Shown: positions 10,427-21,850, counted from the stretch's first letter. The stretch is 64,000 nt of DNA from Eleusine coracana subsp. coracana (GCA_032690845.1 CM064430.1:53479882-53543881); one strand, 5' to 3'. Numbers and translations: made by a program. Notes: a model not told the origin generated them from the sequence alone.

Positions 10427-10961
10427 GAGACCATCTCCAACAGTTTAGATATAATATTATCTAAATTTACATATTTTACCTCTTTGTAAAATTAGAAAAC
10501 CTTCTAAATTGATAGGGTATTTCAACAGACTCTTCAAATCTTCATTCTTTATATTCAAAACAATAATTATCATTGTAAAAAAGCAACACAACCTACCTGG
10601 TGCCTGTATGTGTATGTCGCTACCTGCCGCTGAATTGCTGAAGCATGCATGCTGGTGGCTCGCATAGATTCATGCAGAACTTCTCTGCTCAACTTCTAGT
10701 GGCTGCACAATCGCATGCATGATGCCAATAGCGAGCCATACGGGACTGGTAGTAGCTGCACGCTCGCATGCATAGTAGGTGCGCGAAAAGGCAGCAATAG
10801 CGAGCCGCACGGACTAGGCAAAGATAGAGAGTAGGGAGTTGAAAATAGCTAGTCAGATAAAATATAAAGGAAGATAGAAAGTCTGTTGGAAAGTATTTTT
10901 ATGATAAAATAGCTATATTTATATATACAAATTAATTTAAAGAATCTGTTGGAGATGCTCT
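10427..10961. mobile_element. Non-autonomous TIR DNA transposon with CTCCAACAG ends
   Basis: The left end gagaccatctccaacag matches the reverse complement of the right end (cagagcatctccaacag) at all but two or three positions. Subterminal sequences also mirror each other (tatttcaacagactctt versus gaaagtctgttggaaag). The interior of about 530 bp has no ORF. Ends of the type GAGCATCTCCAACAG are common in grass non-autonomous DNA elements. I cannot assign the superfamily because the target duplication is unclear. Confidence 0.7.
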
Positions 10962-11138
10962 GACTCATGATAATTTAGTGACTGGTCAAGTTTCAGCTCA
11001 TTCTACTGAATATTGATTCACTTAAGAGGATATAGCTTTTTTAGAAATACGGTACATATGTTGTTAACAGTGCTTGGGTTGAGTGGTGCTTTGTTTTGCT
11101 CCAACATATCAACTCAGTGGTGCTTACATTGCATTGGT

Positions 11139-11139
<1 letters not shown>

Positions 11140-11175
<36 letters not shown>
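11140..11175 (+). repeat. Uninterrupted run of 36 G
   Basis: A pure G homopolymer, with potential to form stacked G-quadruplexes. Tract lengths of this kind are also prone to sequencing and assembly error, so the exact length is uncertain. Confidence 0.9.
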
Positions 11176-11176
<1 letters not shown>

Positions 11177-11532
11177 TTGAAGTAGATATGAACTCGATTG
11201 TGTTAAATTATCTCCTCTCTGGTTATCTGGTGCGGCACCATCCATTTCTTCCAGTGATCTCCATTCACATTATATGTATTCAAGTTGTTCATTTGTTTTG
11301 CCCTTAGGCAAGATTAGCTTACCATCTATTCCGCACATGCGTCTTCATGATGTTCACAAGAATTTGATGACCAGCAACCACATTTGACATTTCCAAATGT
11401 CTCGTAGCGTGATTGAGGGACGGAGTGCCCAAAAAAATGAAGCGACCGTGACCTACCTACATTGTTCAAAACATATTTTTCTGGTGAAGCTAACCACATT
11501 TGACATTTTTGCTTATTGGACTCTACATTATA

Positions 11533-11759
11533 CTTTATCCGTTCTAAAATTGTTGTCGCTATTGAATTTTTTTTTGACCATTCATCTTATTTAAAATATT
11601 TGTTCGAATATAAAATATTATAAGTTATATTTAAATTTTATATAATGATAAACCAAATTATTAAAAAATATGTAATATTTTCTTAAAAAATTAAATAAAA
11701 TGTATAGTCAAACGTAGTGAAAAAAGTCAATAATAATAATAATTTTCAAACAGAGGGAA
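11533..11759. mobile_element. Stowaway-like MITE
   Basis: The left end ctttatccgttctaaaattgttgtc pairs with the reverse complement of the right end (ttccctctgtttgaaaattattatt). A TA flanks each side (11531-11532 and 11760-11761), as expected for Tc1/mariner-type MITEs. The interior is AT-rich, about 230 bp, with no coding capacity. Confidence 0.65.
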
Positions 11760-12177
11760 TATATGTTCTGCAAATCAATTGGAAGAGGACAGACGAAGGA
11801 GAAGAAATTAACTTGATGATCTCACAACTTTTTTCAAGAATCAAAATTAATAAAAAAAATATGTTCAGTGTGCTTTTTTCGTTTGCATCAATGTATCGTA
11901 GCTAATCGATTGAAGGGAGAAAGAAGAGAAGTGGATTTATAATCCAAACTCTCAGAGAAACCCACGTACCTACAGTCCATGTGTTTTGGTTCTCTCTTGT
12001 TTGATCAGACGCTGCAGAGCACCAGACCTGAAGCTGACTCAGTGTTTGGATTCGAAACAGGGATGCATATAATTTCAAGCAAAGACGGTTGCTAGATCAG
12101 CAAAAGCAGTGTTTGGATTTGTAGCAGGTATCAATTCAGGACAGCGTGTAAAAACATATCGAAGAAATGAAGTGGTT

Positions 12178-12551
12178 TCACTCTGAGAGAACAGAGCCAA
12201 GAACAGAACGGCAGAAGGGGGCAACTGGCAACGCAGGCTCCCGGAACACTTCACCACGCTGGAATCCTCCATCCCCATCTCCGACCACTTGAAATCTATC
12301 CGTGCAAGGGGCCGGCGGCCGAGGTACCTGCGCCACCCACGAAGCGCCCCGGCCATGGTGCCGCCGCGAGACGCGAGTGGCACTGCCGCCCCTTCGCATT
12401 GTAGGTGGTTGAGATTGAGACCAGGTTTCATAGTAGGGACGAACATCGGGATGAGGAACACGGATAAAATTTGAGAGAGTCTCAGTCGCTTCCCGATTCG
12501 TAGCGGCGGTGGCCGTGGTTGGATTTCTGGCCGTCGGTGGCCGCCACACAC
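12178..12551 (-). CDS. Hypothetical GC-rich ORFs in segmental copy 1
   Basis: Overlapping open frames (12075-12551 and 12178-12738) exist on the minus strand. The first shares a SVVKCSGSLRCQLPP-like stretch with the minus frame of copy 2 (SVVNRSGSLCCQLPP at 15095-15502). Conservation follows DNA identity and does not show coding selection. The segment probably corresponds to the 5' part of the same decayed gene family as the DUF2921 pseudogene, but no domain is visible. Confidence 0.2.
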
Positions 12552-12715
12552 CGCAACCTCGAGGCGCTGACGCCTGCTGGCGCCTGCAATGGAGGAAGGA
12601 AGTGGAGTCGAGCCACCTTAATTTCACGGTTGAGCGTAGGACGCTTGGCGCGGGGCTAGCGGAGCTCGCCGGCGGCGGCTTCACCTCGGCGGGAGCCACG
12701 GCGTGGTACGATGGC

Positions 12716-12860
12716 ACTCTTTCAAAAACACCCCTCATTTGTATCGCTATTCAAATTAGGGTGTTATCTGTAAATAATCGGATCGCGAATAATGACCGCG
12801 ATCCAACTTATTTACATTTACACCCCTCGTTTTGAGATAATTTCTGTATAGTGCCCCTGG
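12716..12860. other. Possible small TE-like insertion next to copy 1
   Basis: The segment contains two caaaaacacccctcattt/tttacacccctcgtttt-like blocks, of a type common at grass DNA-transposon ends, and a cgatcgcg/gaccgcgatc mirror. It is absent from the other two segmental copies. Ends could not be fixed. Confidence 0.3.
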
Positions 12861-13123
12861 TCTGGTTCCCCCCTCTTCAGTTCGTCTCTCGGCCTTACGC
12901 GCTGCCGCCGCCCTCTTCCCTGCCCGGAAGCGCAACAATCATCGCCTGTATGATCCCCGGCATCACCGATGTCGGTGGGATACCCGCTCAGAACTCCTCC
13001 GCAACCACCGCAGCTTGAATCTGTTGCCGAACAACGGCGTCCTGCTTGGCCAGCGGGAAACGCCTCACCGGCAGCGGCGGCGCTAGGCAACACCAAGTCC
13101 ACCTTGTAAGTTTCGTTCGCCAT
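12818..13123 (-). CDS. Hypothetical ORF, 101 aa
   Basis: The product starts MANETYKVDLVLPSAAAAG and is rich in Gly, Ala and Cys in its first half. It may be the first exon or a captured fragment of a host gene. I do not recognise a family. It lies between segmental copies 1 and 2 and is GC-rich compared with its right-hand neighbours. Confidence 0.3.
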   Translation of the reverse strand: MANETYKVDLVLPSAAAAGEAFPAGQAGRRCSATDSSCGGCGGVLSGYPTDIGDAGDHTGDDCCASGQGRGRRQRVRPRDELKRGEPDQGHYTEIISKRGV

Positions 13124-13129
13124 CAGTCC

Positions 13130-14030
13130 GCGGCGTATTGATCTCCGTCAATTCCTTGATAACTTAGAGAGTTGAGATCGATCGGTCTCTCTACTGCAGA
13201 TAGCCAGATACTACCAAGCAAACAAGGCAAGCAAAGCAAGTCACGGACTCACGGTGACCCAACTCTGAATTCTGAACACCTCTGAGCAGGGAGCTTCACA
13301 CATTGTACATACTTATATCACTGTTTGCTCTCGCTTGCCATGTGCCTATTACATTACACCTCACAATGAAAGTTCAAATGTGGCACAGTGCAGAGAAATC
13401 CATCCTACTGCTATTCCTGACGATTGCAACGTTTTGTGCTTCACTGATTGTTCCCCCAATGCATTGTGTTTTCCAGGTTGAGAATGACGCAATCTGATAT
13501 TACCCACAAAGGGGATATCCCAAAACCAATTTGAGCCACATGATGTTGAACTGAAGATTAGCCAATCAGGAGTAACAACGTCGCGCATTTGAAATTGCAG
13601 AGTTTCAGTTATGTCCATGTTCTTGAGTTTCAGACGCTGCAGAGTAGTACAGGAGAATATGAAGCTGCCTTTGCCTTACTGCTAGCAGTAGTGGCCTTGA
13701 TTAACACGGGGATTCAGGAAATCGTATGAAAAAAATAAGGTTGGCTTGACTGGAGAGAGCGTATCCCAGAAAAGAACAACGCCGTCGCCGTATGTTCTAG
13801 GATCCGGCGCTGTTCTTTCTAGTATACGCCACCGCGTGATCGATTTCTCCATACGCCCCCACGCCTGACTTCGCGTTTAGATCGACTGAGGACGTGGGGC
13901 CCATCTATCAGTTTAACATATCTAAACTTGGAGCATATGGTAAATGAAATATTCTATGCTACGGAGTCAAATGATGAGTATATGGAAACTCAGGGAGACT
14001 TTGTATTTCCAAACTTGTCCTTTTTCTGGA
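13130..14030. other. Intergenic DNA between segmental copies
   Basis: No gene was recognised. At about 13629 there is another cagacgctgcagag motif like those inside copies 1 and 2 (12009 and 15055), so a partial extra copy may exist here. Confidence 0.4.
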
Positions 14031-14052
14031 GGGGGGGGGGGGGGGGGGGGGG
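14031..14052 (+). repeat. Uninterrupted run of 22 G
   Basis: Second long G homopolymer, again near the left edge of a segmental copy. Confidence 0.9.
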
Positions 14053-14339
14053 ACAAGTCTGAAGAAGGAAGAACCTGGGTCAAATAATTTCATTTGAAAT
14101 TGATTAGTGATTACCATCCATACATGTACAGCACCGGCTTAAGTATGATGCATCAAAGATAAGCTTTTCGCTCTTCTTAAGGCATACATAATAATGTGCA
14201 AAGATCCTGAGTGTTCTATGGCCTACTGCCCACAAAGTGATTGTGGGATAGATATTTAAAATAAAAGGAAGATGTAATCCTTGATGGTGCTATAACCCTC
14301 TTGTTCGTGTTACTCAAGTTTGTGGTGGAGGGTAGATTC

Positions 14340-15560
14340 TCAAGCTTGGAGACGAATGAGGAGTTGTTGATAGTGCTTTGTTTTGCACGAGGGGGAGAAA
14401 GAAGAGAATGACTGAATGAAGTATATACGAACTTCATTGTGTTCTGTATATTAACTGTCTCCTCTCTGGTGTGGTGCCAAGTTCCATCTATTTCTCCCAG
14501 CAATCTCCATTTATATACTATGCTCGATTTGTTCATTCGTTTTGCACTTTGACAAGACGATCTTATCATCTATCCCGCACATGCATCTTCCTGATGGTCA
14601 TAACAACTTGATGAGCAGCAACCACATTTCCAAATTTCTCCTAGTGTGAGTGTGACAGAGGGGGCGGAGTGGCAAAAAACTGATGGGACCGTGACCTCAC
14701 CCAAGTACATTGTTCACGCCACATTAGCTGGAGAAGCAAACATAATAGCTGTTGCATACCCAAGTTCTTGCTTGTTTGAGCCTATACCATACGGTCTACT
14801 GAGCAATTGTGAGATCACAAACGAGCAGAGGGAATTATCTTGATGATCTCACAAAATTTCCAAGCATCGAAAGCAATAAAAAATGTGCTGAGTGCGCTTT
14901 TATTTTGGTCCAATATTATCCTAGCTAACTGATTGAAGGGAGAAAGGGTGTAGAAGTTATTTTATAATTAAGCTTGATACATTGGTTATACCGTTAGTCC
15001 TAACTTTCAGAGAAACCCAAGTACTTTGCATCTGTTTTTGTTCTCTGTTGTTTCAGACGCTGCAGAGTGCAGACATGAGCTGCCTTACCTTACCTTATAC
15101 TTGCAGAAAGATATAAATCGAAGAAAAAAGACTGTTGCTAGAGTAGCAAGAAAGAGTGCTTTGCATGCTGAATATCAAATGGGTAGGGATTAAATTCAGG
15201 ACACCGTGTAACAACGCATGGAAGAAATGAACTGGTTTCACTCGACAGAGCAATAGAGCATAGCCAAGAACGGAACAGCTAGCAGAAGGAGGAGGCAACT
15301 GGCAACACAGGCTCCCGGAACGATTCACCACGCTCAAATCCCCTACCTCCGTCTCAGACTTGGAACACATGACGGCATACGCCATGCAAGGGGCTGAAGG
15401 GGGGGAGGTAGCTGCGCCACCCGCCGCGAGAAGGTGAGTGGCACAACCACGTCGGCGTGCGTGAATGATCATGACGCCTTCCTTTTCTAGACAATTCAGC
15501 ATTGTCGCGGTTGCGGAAATCGTGTTCTGATCTTCGTTGCTTCCGCCACCGCCGCCCGCC
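14340..15560. repeat. Segmental repeat, copy 2
   Basis: Direct diverged copy of 11040-12560 with the same order of landmarks. At the position of the copy-1 G36 tract there is only gagggggagaaag, so the homopolymer expanded in one copy only. Confidence 0.8.
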
Positions 15561-15607
15561 GGATCTCCGGCGCCGGCGTGACGCCGCGCGAGACATCACC
15601 AAAGGGA

Positions 15608-15642
15608 GGGGGTGGTCGGTATTTGATTTCCCGACCACCCCC
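15608..15642. other. Perfect 12-bp GC-rich hairpin
   Basis: The left arm GGGGGTGGTCGG and right arm CCGACCACCCCC are separated by an 11-base loop. A diverged relative, with ggtggtcggt and accgaccacc arms about 40 bases apart, is at 16311-16364. The repeated presence suggests a small mobile or palindromic unit rather than chance. Confidence 0.8.
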
Positions 15643-15699
15643 TGGGTACGCGAGAGCCGTCGGATATGTAACCTGCGGTCAAGATTAAGCAGCGGAGGC

Positions 15700-16740
15700 C
15701 CCCCGTTCAACAAAGGAACAGAGCAGCGAGGGCCGCGTCTCTGTCGTCATCCCGCCGCTCTGGCTCTGCGCCGCCGGTTCTAGTTCTACCACGCGCACTG
15801 ATGGCTACAAACTCTCGCCGTCGTCCAGGGCATATAGGTTACTGACGGCGAGCTAGTTCCTCGTGGACCGATGTGGCAGAGGTGGTTAACAATATCGAGA
15901 GCCCTTCAACTGCAGCATTCTACAGCGTGCTTCCACGAGATCACATCTTCTGCTGATCAATCGCTCATGCATCTTGTCAAGGTCGTCACGGCACCTGATG
16001 ATGGACCGAGCAGCCATCGTGATTAATCTTGCAAAACTTTGGCGCCCCAGGTACCTTCGAACGCGATCGGACTCACGCTGGCATCATGGAAGAGCTCGAG
16101 CACCAACGCGAGCGTTCAGTGACCTTCCTGTTCCTCCTTCAATCGGCAACCACTGTCAATCCACATGGATTAGTGATTTTGCCGGCACAGCAAAAGGGGG
16201 AACAGGCGAACGGCGCAAGGAGGACGACGAGCACCCGAAAAGGAACGTAATCCACCATATTGATCCCGGTCGTAAAAGCCTGATCCGACGACTGGGAGAG
16301 ACCCAGTGGTGGTCGGTACTTGATTCTCCGTCCACCCGGTCGGTAAACGAAACACCGACCACCCCAGGGGGCGCAGCAGCCAGCAGAGGGGGTTCTTCTC
16401 TTTCGCCTCGCTCCTCCGCACGGTTCGTCGATTACAGCCCCGTCGTTCCGACCTCCACCGCGAGCAAGCTGCCGCTTGCCACCCCCGAGATAGCCAGCTG
16501 TATATACACTCCACCGGCGCCGGAGTGGACGGAGCCGCCGCGAACTGGCCGCGTCCGTGTCGAGCGCCGCGGCGTGCGGAGCCAACTCGTCTCTCGAGCA
16601 ACCATGGCGCCGCGACGGACTCTGCCGCAGCGGAGAGTCACCTCTCAAATTGCTTTCTTTTGTTACCACCATAGATAGTCTCAGCAAATTGCAAGAACGT
16701 CATTTCCGATCAAACAGGAAAAAGGCACAACCTGGCCTCT
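15700..16740 (+). other. GC-rich segment with overlapping ORFs, product unknown
   Basis: Frames are open on both strands (plus 15974-16678; minus 16139-16687 and 16170-16601), as expected in GC-rich DNA. No domain or membrane segment is recognisable. This may be the promoter and 5' region of the decayed DUF2921 gene to the right. Confidence 0.3.
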
Positions 16741-16990
16741 TAAAACATCAGCAGAACGCTTCACCACGCTGGAATCCTCCGTTCCCGTCTCTGACCACTA
16801 CAGCGCGTCAGAATAAATCTCCTCGGAACACGCGCCATGCAAGGTGCCGGCGGCCGAGGTAGCTGCGCCGCCCATGACGCGGCCATGGCGCCGCCGCGAG
16901 ACGCGAGTGGCACTGCCACCCCTTCGCATTGGAATTTTGATTCAGACCGGGATTCATCGTAGGGACAATCACCTGGATGAGGAAAGTGGC
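16740..16990. repeat. Segmental repeat, copy 3 (partial)
   Basis: Closely matches 12240-12460, including gcttcaccacgctggaatcctcc, gtgccggcggccgaggta and cgccgcgagacgcgagtggcactgcc. Only this part of the unit is present, directly upstream of the DUF2921 pseudogene. Confidence 0.85.
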
Positions 16991-17039
16991 GTGGCGGAGC
17001 TAAAATTCGAGCGAGCGAGTCTCCCAATCGCCTCCCGAA

Positions 17040-18026
17040 TCGAATGAGCTAAAATTGGGGCTGGGACGGGGAACGACTGGCGTTCAGATATAACTACACC
17101 AAGGTCAAGCGGGTTGGCGACCTCATCCGGCATAAAGAATCGCGGTTCACGACAGATCACAAGACACGAGCTTGCATGGCTACCTCGCCGACACCCTCGC
17201 TCTCCAATGCACGACTGCGCCGAGCATTTTCACACCCGAATGGATCGAGCGCCCCGTCGTCCATCTGGAGATCATCTTCCTTTGGCAGACAAGCGACCGC
17301 CTAATGTCCCGAGCCGACGGTTTCTCCACGGTGGCTAGCGAAGAGCGTGGGATGGAGATGGAGGTCCCAATCAACGTGTCCGCGGAGCTCGCGGTCTTCG
17401 GAAAGCCCTGGGCTGTGAGCTCGGTGATGTCGTTGGAGGGCGTGTACAACGCCGAGGACGGTCGGATGTGCATCATCGGTTGCCGGCCGGGACGTCGCAC
17501 AACTACCGTGGCGGAATTCGTCGATGAACAGACGAGGGCTCGAGAAAGGAATGGACTGTTCCATCGAGATGGAAGTCGAGTACCCGCCCACGACCACGCA
17601 CTGGTTCATCTGGTCGACGGCCAAGGTTCGCAAAGCGAGCACAAGGAACGCAGGCGATCCGCTTCGTTTCAGCACGATCAAGCTGCAGGCTACAGCGTGT
17701 TCCGGTATCCCCAGCCTTGGCCACTCGATCTCGACAGAGGAATCGCCGACGGCGTGCACGGCATCCTACTGTTGTCCGCCTGCATCGCCGCGTCACTCAA
17801 CCAGTTGACGCATCTGAATTGCCACGCCGACGTGGCGCCGTACGCCTCCCTCGTCATACTCTGCGTGCAAGGGGTGGGCTACGGCTTGCCTCTGATCAGG
17901 GGCATCGAGGCGCTGCAGCCGCTGCTGGCCCGGCCCAACTTCCTAAGCTCCAGCATCACCATGCGCCGTCTTCGTCCCCCTCGCTCATCCACAGCCAGCT
18001 GTACCAGTCCATGGACCAGTGCGTGA
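17040..18026 (+). pseudogene. DUF2921-type membrane protein pseudogene
   Basis: Conserved blocks of the plant DUF2921 family appear in the correct order but in different frames. First is SVMSLEGVYNAEDGRMCIIG followed by CRPG (about 17425-17490). Next, one frame over, comes MDCSIEMEVEYPPTTT with KVRKASTRNAGDPLRFS (about 17550-17680). Then, back in the first frame, comes GVHGILLLSACIAASLNQL with HADVAPYASLVILCVQGVGYG (about 17745-17900), which is the first predicted membrane helices. Normal family members are long single-exon proteins ending in several membrane helices. Here the last helices are missing, and at least two frameshifts separate the blocks. The sequence upstream (YTKVKRVGDLIRHK, about 17093) may be the N-terminal lobe. 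The family has no established biochemical role. The family call comes from memory of its motifs. Confidence 0.65.
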
Positions 18027-18039
18027 GGATCTGCATAGC

Positions 18040-19440
18040 TCTGTACCTGTTATGTTTCTTCTTCTTTTTCTTTTTACTAGAGGCCCATGTGCGCCACTCT
18101 CTCAACCTGGATGTGTTACATTATGCAGATCATGATCATACTATCGAAGGATTGCATTATAAAAGGTTTAAGCTTTAAAGCGCAAAGAAGAAATCATCTG
18201 CATCTAGTTCATGAATAGAAGCTTCGGGGCTTGGAATATGTTACATTTTATCTCCGCACTCTGCAAGCTCTGCTTCCCACAACTTTCATCACTGATAATG
18301 GATTAACATGGTCTCAAAGACTTAAAAGGACTACGGGATAACATATACAAATATATATTCTCCACATTTTAAAGGTTATAAGTGGATTAACATAAGTAAT
18401 GAAAAATAGCTGTGTACCTAAATGCTATGAAAAAAAATCATTGTGAAATTTGGTGCATATTAAGTGGTGTACATAACAAGACACAGCCTATGGCTCCAAG
18501 AAACAAACAAATCAATTCGAACCACATGACAACTTCTTTTTCTAATCAAGCTTGAGAATGGACTAAGCAAATTGGTGTTTAACCAAACGCTTCTCATCAA
18601 AGAGCACTATAACTTCATCATCTGCAGTTTCACGGAACAGTTGGAGCTCATCTACTACTGCGACACACCCGATTTCCCCAACTTTGATTGTACACTTCAA
18701 AGAAACAACCATTCAAGAATGACCTCAAAATTCTCAAGCGATCTATTTTCCATAGAATTTCATCTTTGTTCAAAATGTTAGTTATATAAATAGAACTAGG
18801 ATAGTTTAACAAAAAAATGCATAAATCAAAAGGTGGGGCATTCGATATAAGTAATGCATAATTAATTAATAATCAACTATTTTTTAATGAACAAGATGGG
18901 TCACCCACTACTGTTTATATATTAATTAAATCAAACAAATGAAGAAAACATCCTAAAAAAGCAAAAGAAAACAAGAACTAAGAAAGATTGTCAAGCAATT
19001 ATTAAATTCTAGGTGTGTATTTTGCCTTCACTCGATGTACAATTATGTCAAACTTAGTCTTAATTCCTTAAATCCATGCATTATGGTGTCCTTTGTGTTA
19101 AAGATCCAATTGTTTCTCTGAAAAAAAGCACAGTCAGTGCTCTTTATATGTGCTTGTTCACTTCTAGTGATTGCGGATATGAGGGACTTCAAGTGATTGC
19201 AGGTGTGAGGGATATGATATGTCAATTGTTTGACAACAATTTGTACCAAATAAACATATTACAAAACCAATATGTTTGTGGAGAGTTTAACAATATACAA
19301 GTCACTCTCAGCGGACCGCTATTGCAAAAGGTTAGAGACCCTTTGTCTAGGTTCAGATGAAGTGAGAAAGGTGTATGATTGTAACACTATATTACCTTAA
19401 TACACATAGAAGTAACTTATTTAGAAAGATATTTTTTCTC
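18040..19440. other. AT-rich stretch with no recognised gene
   Basis: ORFs at 18572-18781 (plus) and 19043-19360 (both strands) have no recognisable domains. The DNA is probably decayed transposon sequence, since a PIF/Harbinger remnant and a duplication follow. Confidence 0.4.
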
Positions 19441-19810
19441 GAATATGCTTTGCATATATTTTATTAAGTAATAAGAGAAAATTATATCAAAGTCACACAT
19501 TAAAGTCCTGCTTGACCATAGTTCGACTCTTAGCTTGCCACCACATTCTCTGACACAAATAAATTTATGGACAATTTATGTGACATAGTAGAGGGCGTAC
19601 AATGCAATATATATCTAAAGGCAATACATTACGAGAAAAAATACACGTTTGAAAAACAAGTATATGACGCACTATGGTTATAAATATTTTAGCCTCGACG
19701 TTATATGGAATGCATGTGCAACACTTCATATTCTTAAGTACTTGACTGAAAGTAAACAATGTAAATATGACAGTACTAGACTTGGCACAATTAAATCATG
19801 GAAGATTCTC
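19440..19810. repeat. Degenerate direct repeat, copy 1
   Basis: Resembles 21480-21850. Shared order is ttattaagtaata/ttcattaaatag, ggacaatttatgt/ggacaattttatt, agagggcgtacaatgcaa/agaggacgacaaaatgcaa, ggaatgcatgtgcaacactt/aaaatgcatgttcatcactt and agtaaacaatgtaaatat/agtaatcaatctaaatat. Confidence 0.65.
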
Positions 19811-19879
19811 TTAGAAATATCAAAGGACAGATGCACAAGTGTCCCTACTTTGCACCATCAATTGTGATTTTTTTTCCTC

Positions 19880-20220
19880 AGCAGTGTCAGTTCAAATGTA
19901 CTCTATATTTTAGTGAGGTTTTAGGTGTCGCAATACAAACATGGACCAGAACACTAGGAAGCCACATGGGTAAAAAATTTCGCGTGAGCATTGAAAACAT
20001 GGCATCTTGTAAAGGATTTTCCACTTCATCTTCCACACACCAAATGATCTCTTCACGACATTATAGATAAACAAGTGTAGTCAATTGAATTTCTCGTTAG
20101 GAGTTTTGGGTTCCATACCTTTATGCCATTCAGGCAAGTGATATCTCTCACACTTGTAAGGACAAAGTTATTCAGGATGGTTGGGATAGCTAGCATCCAC
20201 AACATAGTATTTGCATAAGC
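19880..20220 (-). pseudogene. PIF/Harbinger transposase remnant
   Basis: The minus-strand translation gives KYYVVDASYPNHPE, a stop, then CPYKCERYHLPEWHKGMEPK, then VVKRSFGVWKMKWKILYKM. These are the signature blocks of the C-terminal catalytic half of plant PIF/Harbinger (ALP1/HARBI1-like, DDE_4) transposases: YYLVDAGYPN..LAPYKGERYHLPEW and NVVERSFGxWK. At least three stops and a substitution of the Gly after VDA (Ser here) show that it is dead. The N-terminal half was not found in recognisable form, although 20221-20541 is open on the same strand. Confidence 0.8.
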
Positions 20221-20280
20221 CTACACATAGTATTTGTATGGGCATCCACAACATGTTTGAGGTGAGTGCTCGATTACTCG

Positions 20281-21480
20281 TCGTGCCACAACAATCATGG
20301 AGACAATCTCATCCAATATTGCAATACATATGGTTAGGGTGTCGTATACGTACATGATCAAACGGATTGCCGGAGAGTCCTTAGCTGCTCTCTCTCCGTT
20401 AAATATGTCATTGTAGATACAAGCATGGGGATTAAGAAGAAGTAAAAAAAAAGGTGTGATATATAGAAAATAAGAAGGAAATGAAAGATAGAGATATATA
20501 CTGTGAAGAAAAAAAGATGCATTGGGACGTAGAAATGACATCTATTGTGAAACAAAATTTAAATGCTAGAGTGACATTTAATTTGGAACAGAGAAAATAT
20601 TTTGATTTCTCACGATACAATCAAATTCAAGCACTACTTTATTCCCTTGTATTTGATATAAACTCTTAATGTGGTGACTCGATGTGACCTTCAAACAAGA
20701 ATATAAGAGATTGATGTTTTTACAACAATATATTTTAATTAAATAAAATAAAACTTTTTTATGTATCTTGCATACTATATCCTCTCTTTCTTATATGTGA
20801 AACAAAGTGCAAAATTGAGAAGAAAAAGCCTTAAGTATGATCAACAATAAAATATCATTCAGTTAGAAACAAAAGTACAAGGAATCCACTTCTTGCAAAT
20901 AAGTTTTTCTTGAAATTTTATAAGCATGTTTTCACCACCTCCTCTCAAACAATTATTTGGTGGAGCTTAAATTGTTCTCTTAGAGACTACACTAAGGGAA
21001 CAAATCGAATATTATCCAACTAAAGAGGCTCCTTGACAAATCATAGCACAAATAACAATAGTTCAAATATAATGGAATGATTTCATGCATGAATCTATGC
21101 CCTTGGGTTATTAGGATGTGTGTTTAATAATTGTTGCGCCCTTAGCTGACAGAGGAGGACCTCACATGTGGTCTAATGTCTGATGAGTGAGGGTCATGTA
21201 GATTCTGTCAAAAGAGCCGGCCATTGCTCCTCTCATCATCATGGTGGAAGGAGTGCTAGTGAGCTCGGTCAACATTGTAGGGCTCATCAAGGTCCTATCT
21301 TACCATCACATTCTTGCATTGTGAAATTCAAAGAATGATCTTTACAAAGTAGATATGTTGAGGACTTGCAAAATGTTAGGGCTACTTTAACTAAGCTCGA
21401 GCCAAAATAAGGAGAGTGCACTACTAATTTAAATAATATATTACCTCAATGTCCATATAATTTAATCTTATTTGTAAATC
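20281..21480. other. AT-rich DNA flanking the Harbinger remnant
   Basis: No further transposase motif was recognised. A short GC-richer patch at 21140-21300 is open but unassigned. Harbinger elements often carry a second Myb-like ORF, which could lie here in decayed form. Confidence 0.35.
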
Positions 21481-21850
21481 ACTAAAATGTGTTTTGCGCT
21501 TATTTCATTAAATAGCAAAATGAGAGAAATTACATTGAAGTTGAACAAATAAAAATCTTGTGATCCTAATTCAACCATTACCATAGAAGCACATTCTCAT
21601 ACATGAGCAGAATTTAAGGACAATTTTATTACACAAGAGAGGACGACAAAATGCAACTTATACCTGAAGGGATACTATATTTTGAGAAAGAAATGGATAA
21701 CCTACAAACAAGGATACAACATACTAAGGTTATACATATGTTGGTGAGTTGGTCCATACATTATCCAAAATGCATGTTCATCACTTTGAATTATTAAGTA
21801 ATTGATTCAAAGTAATCAATCTAAATATAACTATGCTATATCACACCCTA
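21480..21850. repeat. Degenerate direct repeat, copy 2
   Basis: Partner of 19440-19810. The pair brackets the Harbinger remnant at a distance of about 2 kb, so they may be remnants of a tandem element duplication. Confidence 0.65.

Larger units (their letters stand above)
11040..12560. repeat. Segmental repeat, copy 1
   Basis: Diverged direct copy of 14340-15560, and, for its right-hand third (about 12240-12460), also of 16740-16985. Shared landmarks in order are gtgctttgttttgc, ctcctctctggt, ccgcacatgc, gcagcaaccacattt, ccgtgacct, cagacgctgcagag, the ggctcccggaac/ttcaccacgct block and the tgcaaggggc block. Copy 1 contains the G36 tract and a Stowaway-like insertion that copy 2 lacks. Confidence 0.8.

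Noticed and set aside
16139..16687. Minus-strand ORFs in the 16.1-16.7 kb GC-rich patch
   Set aside because: Three overlapping frames are open at once and none has a domain, so openness reflects composition.
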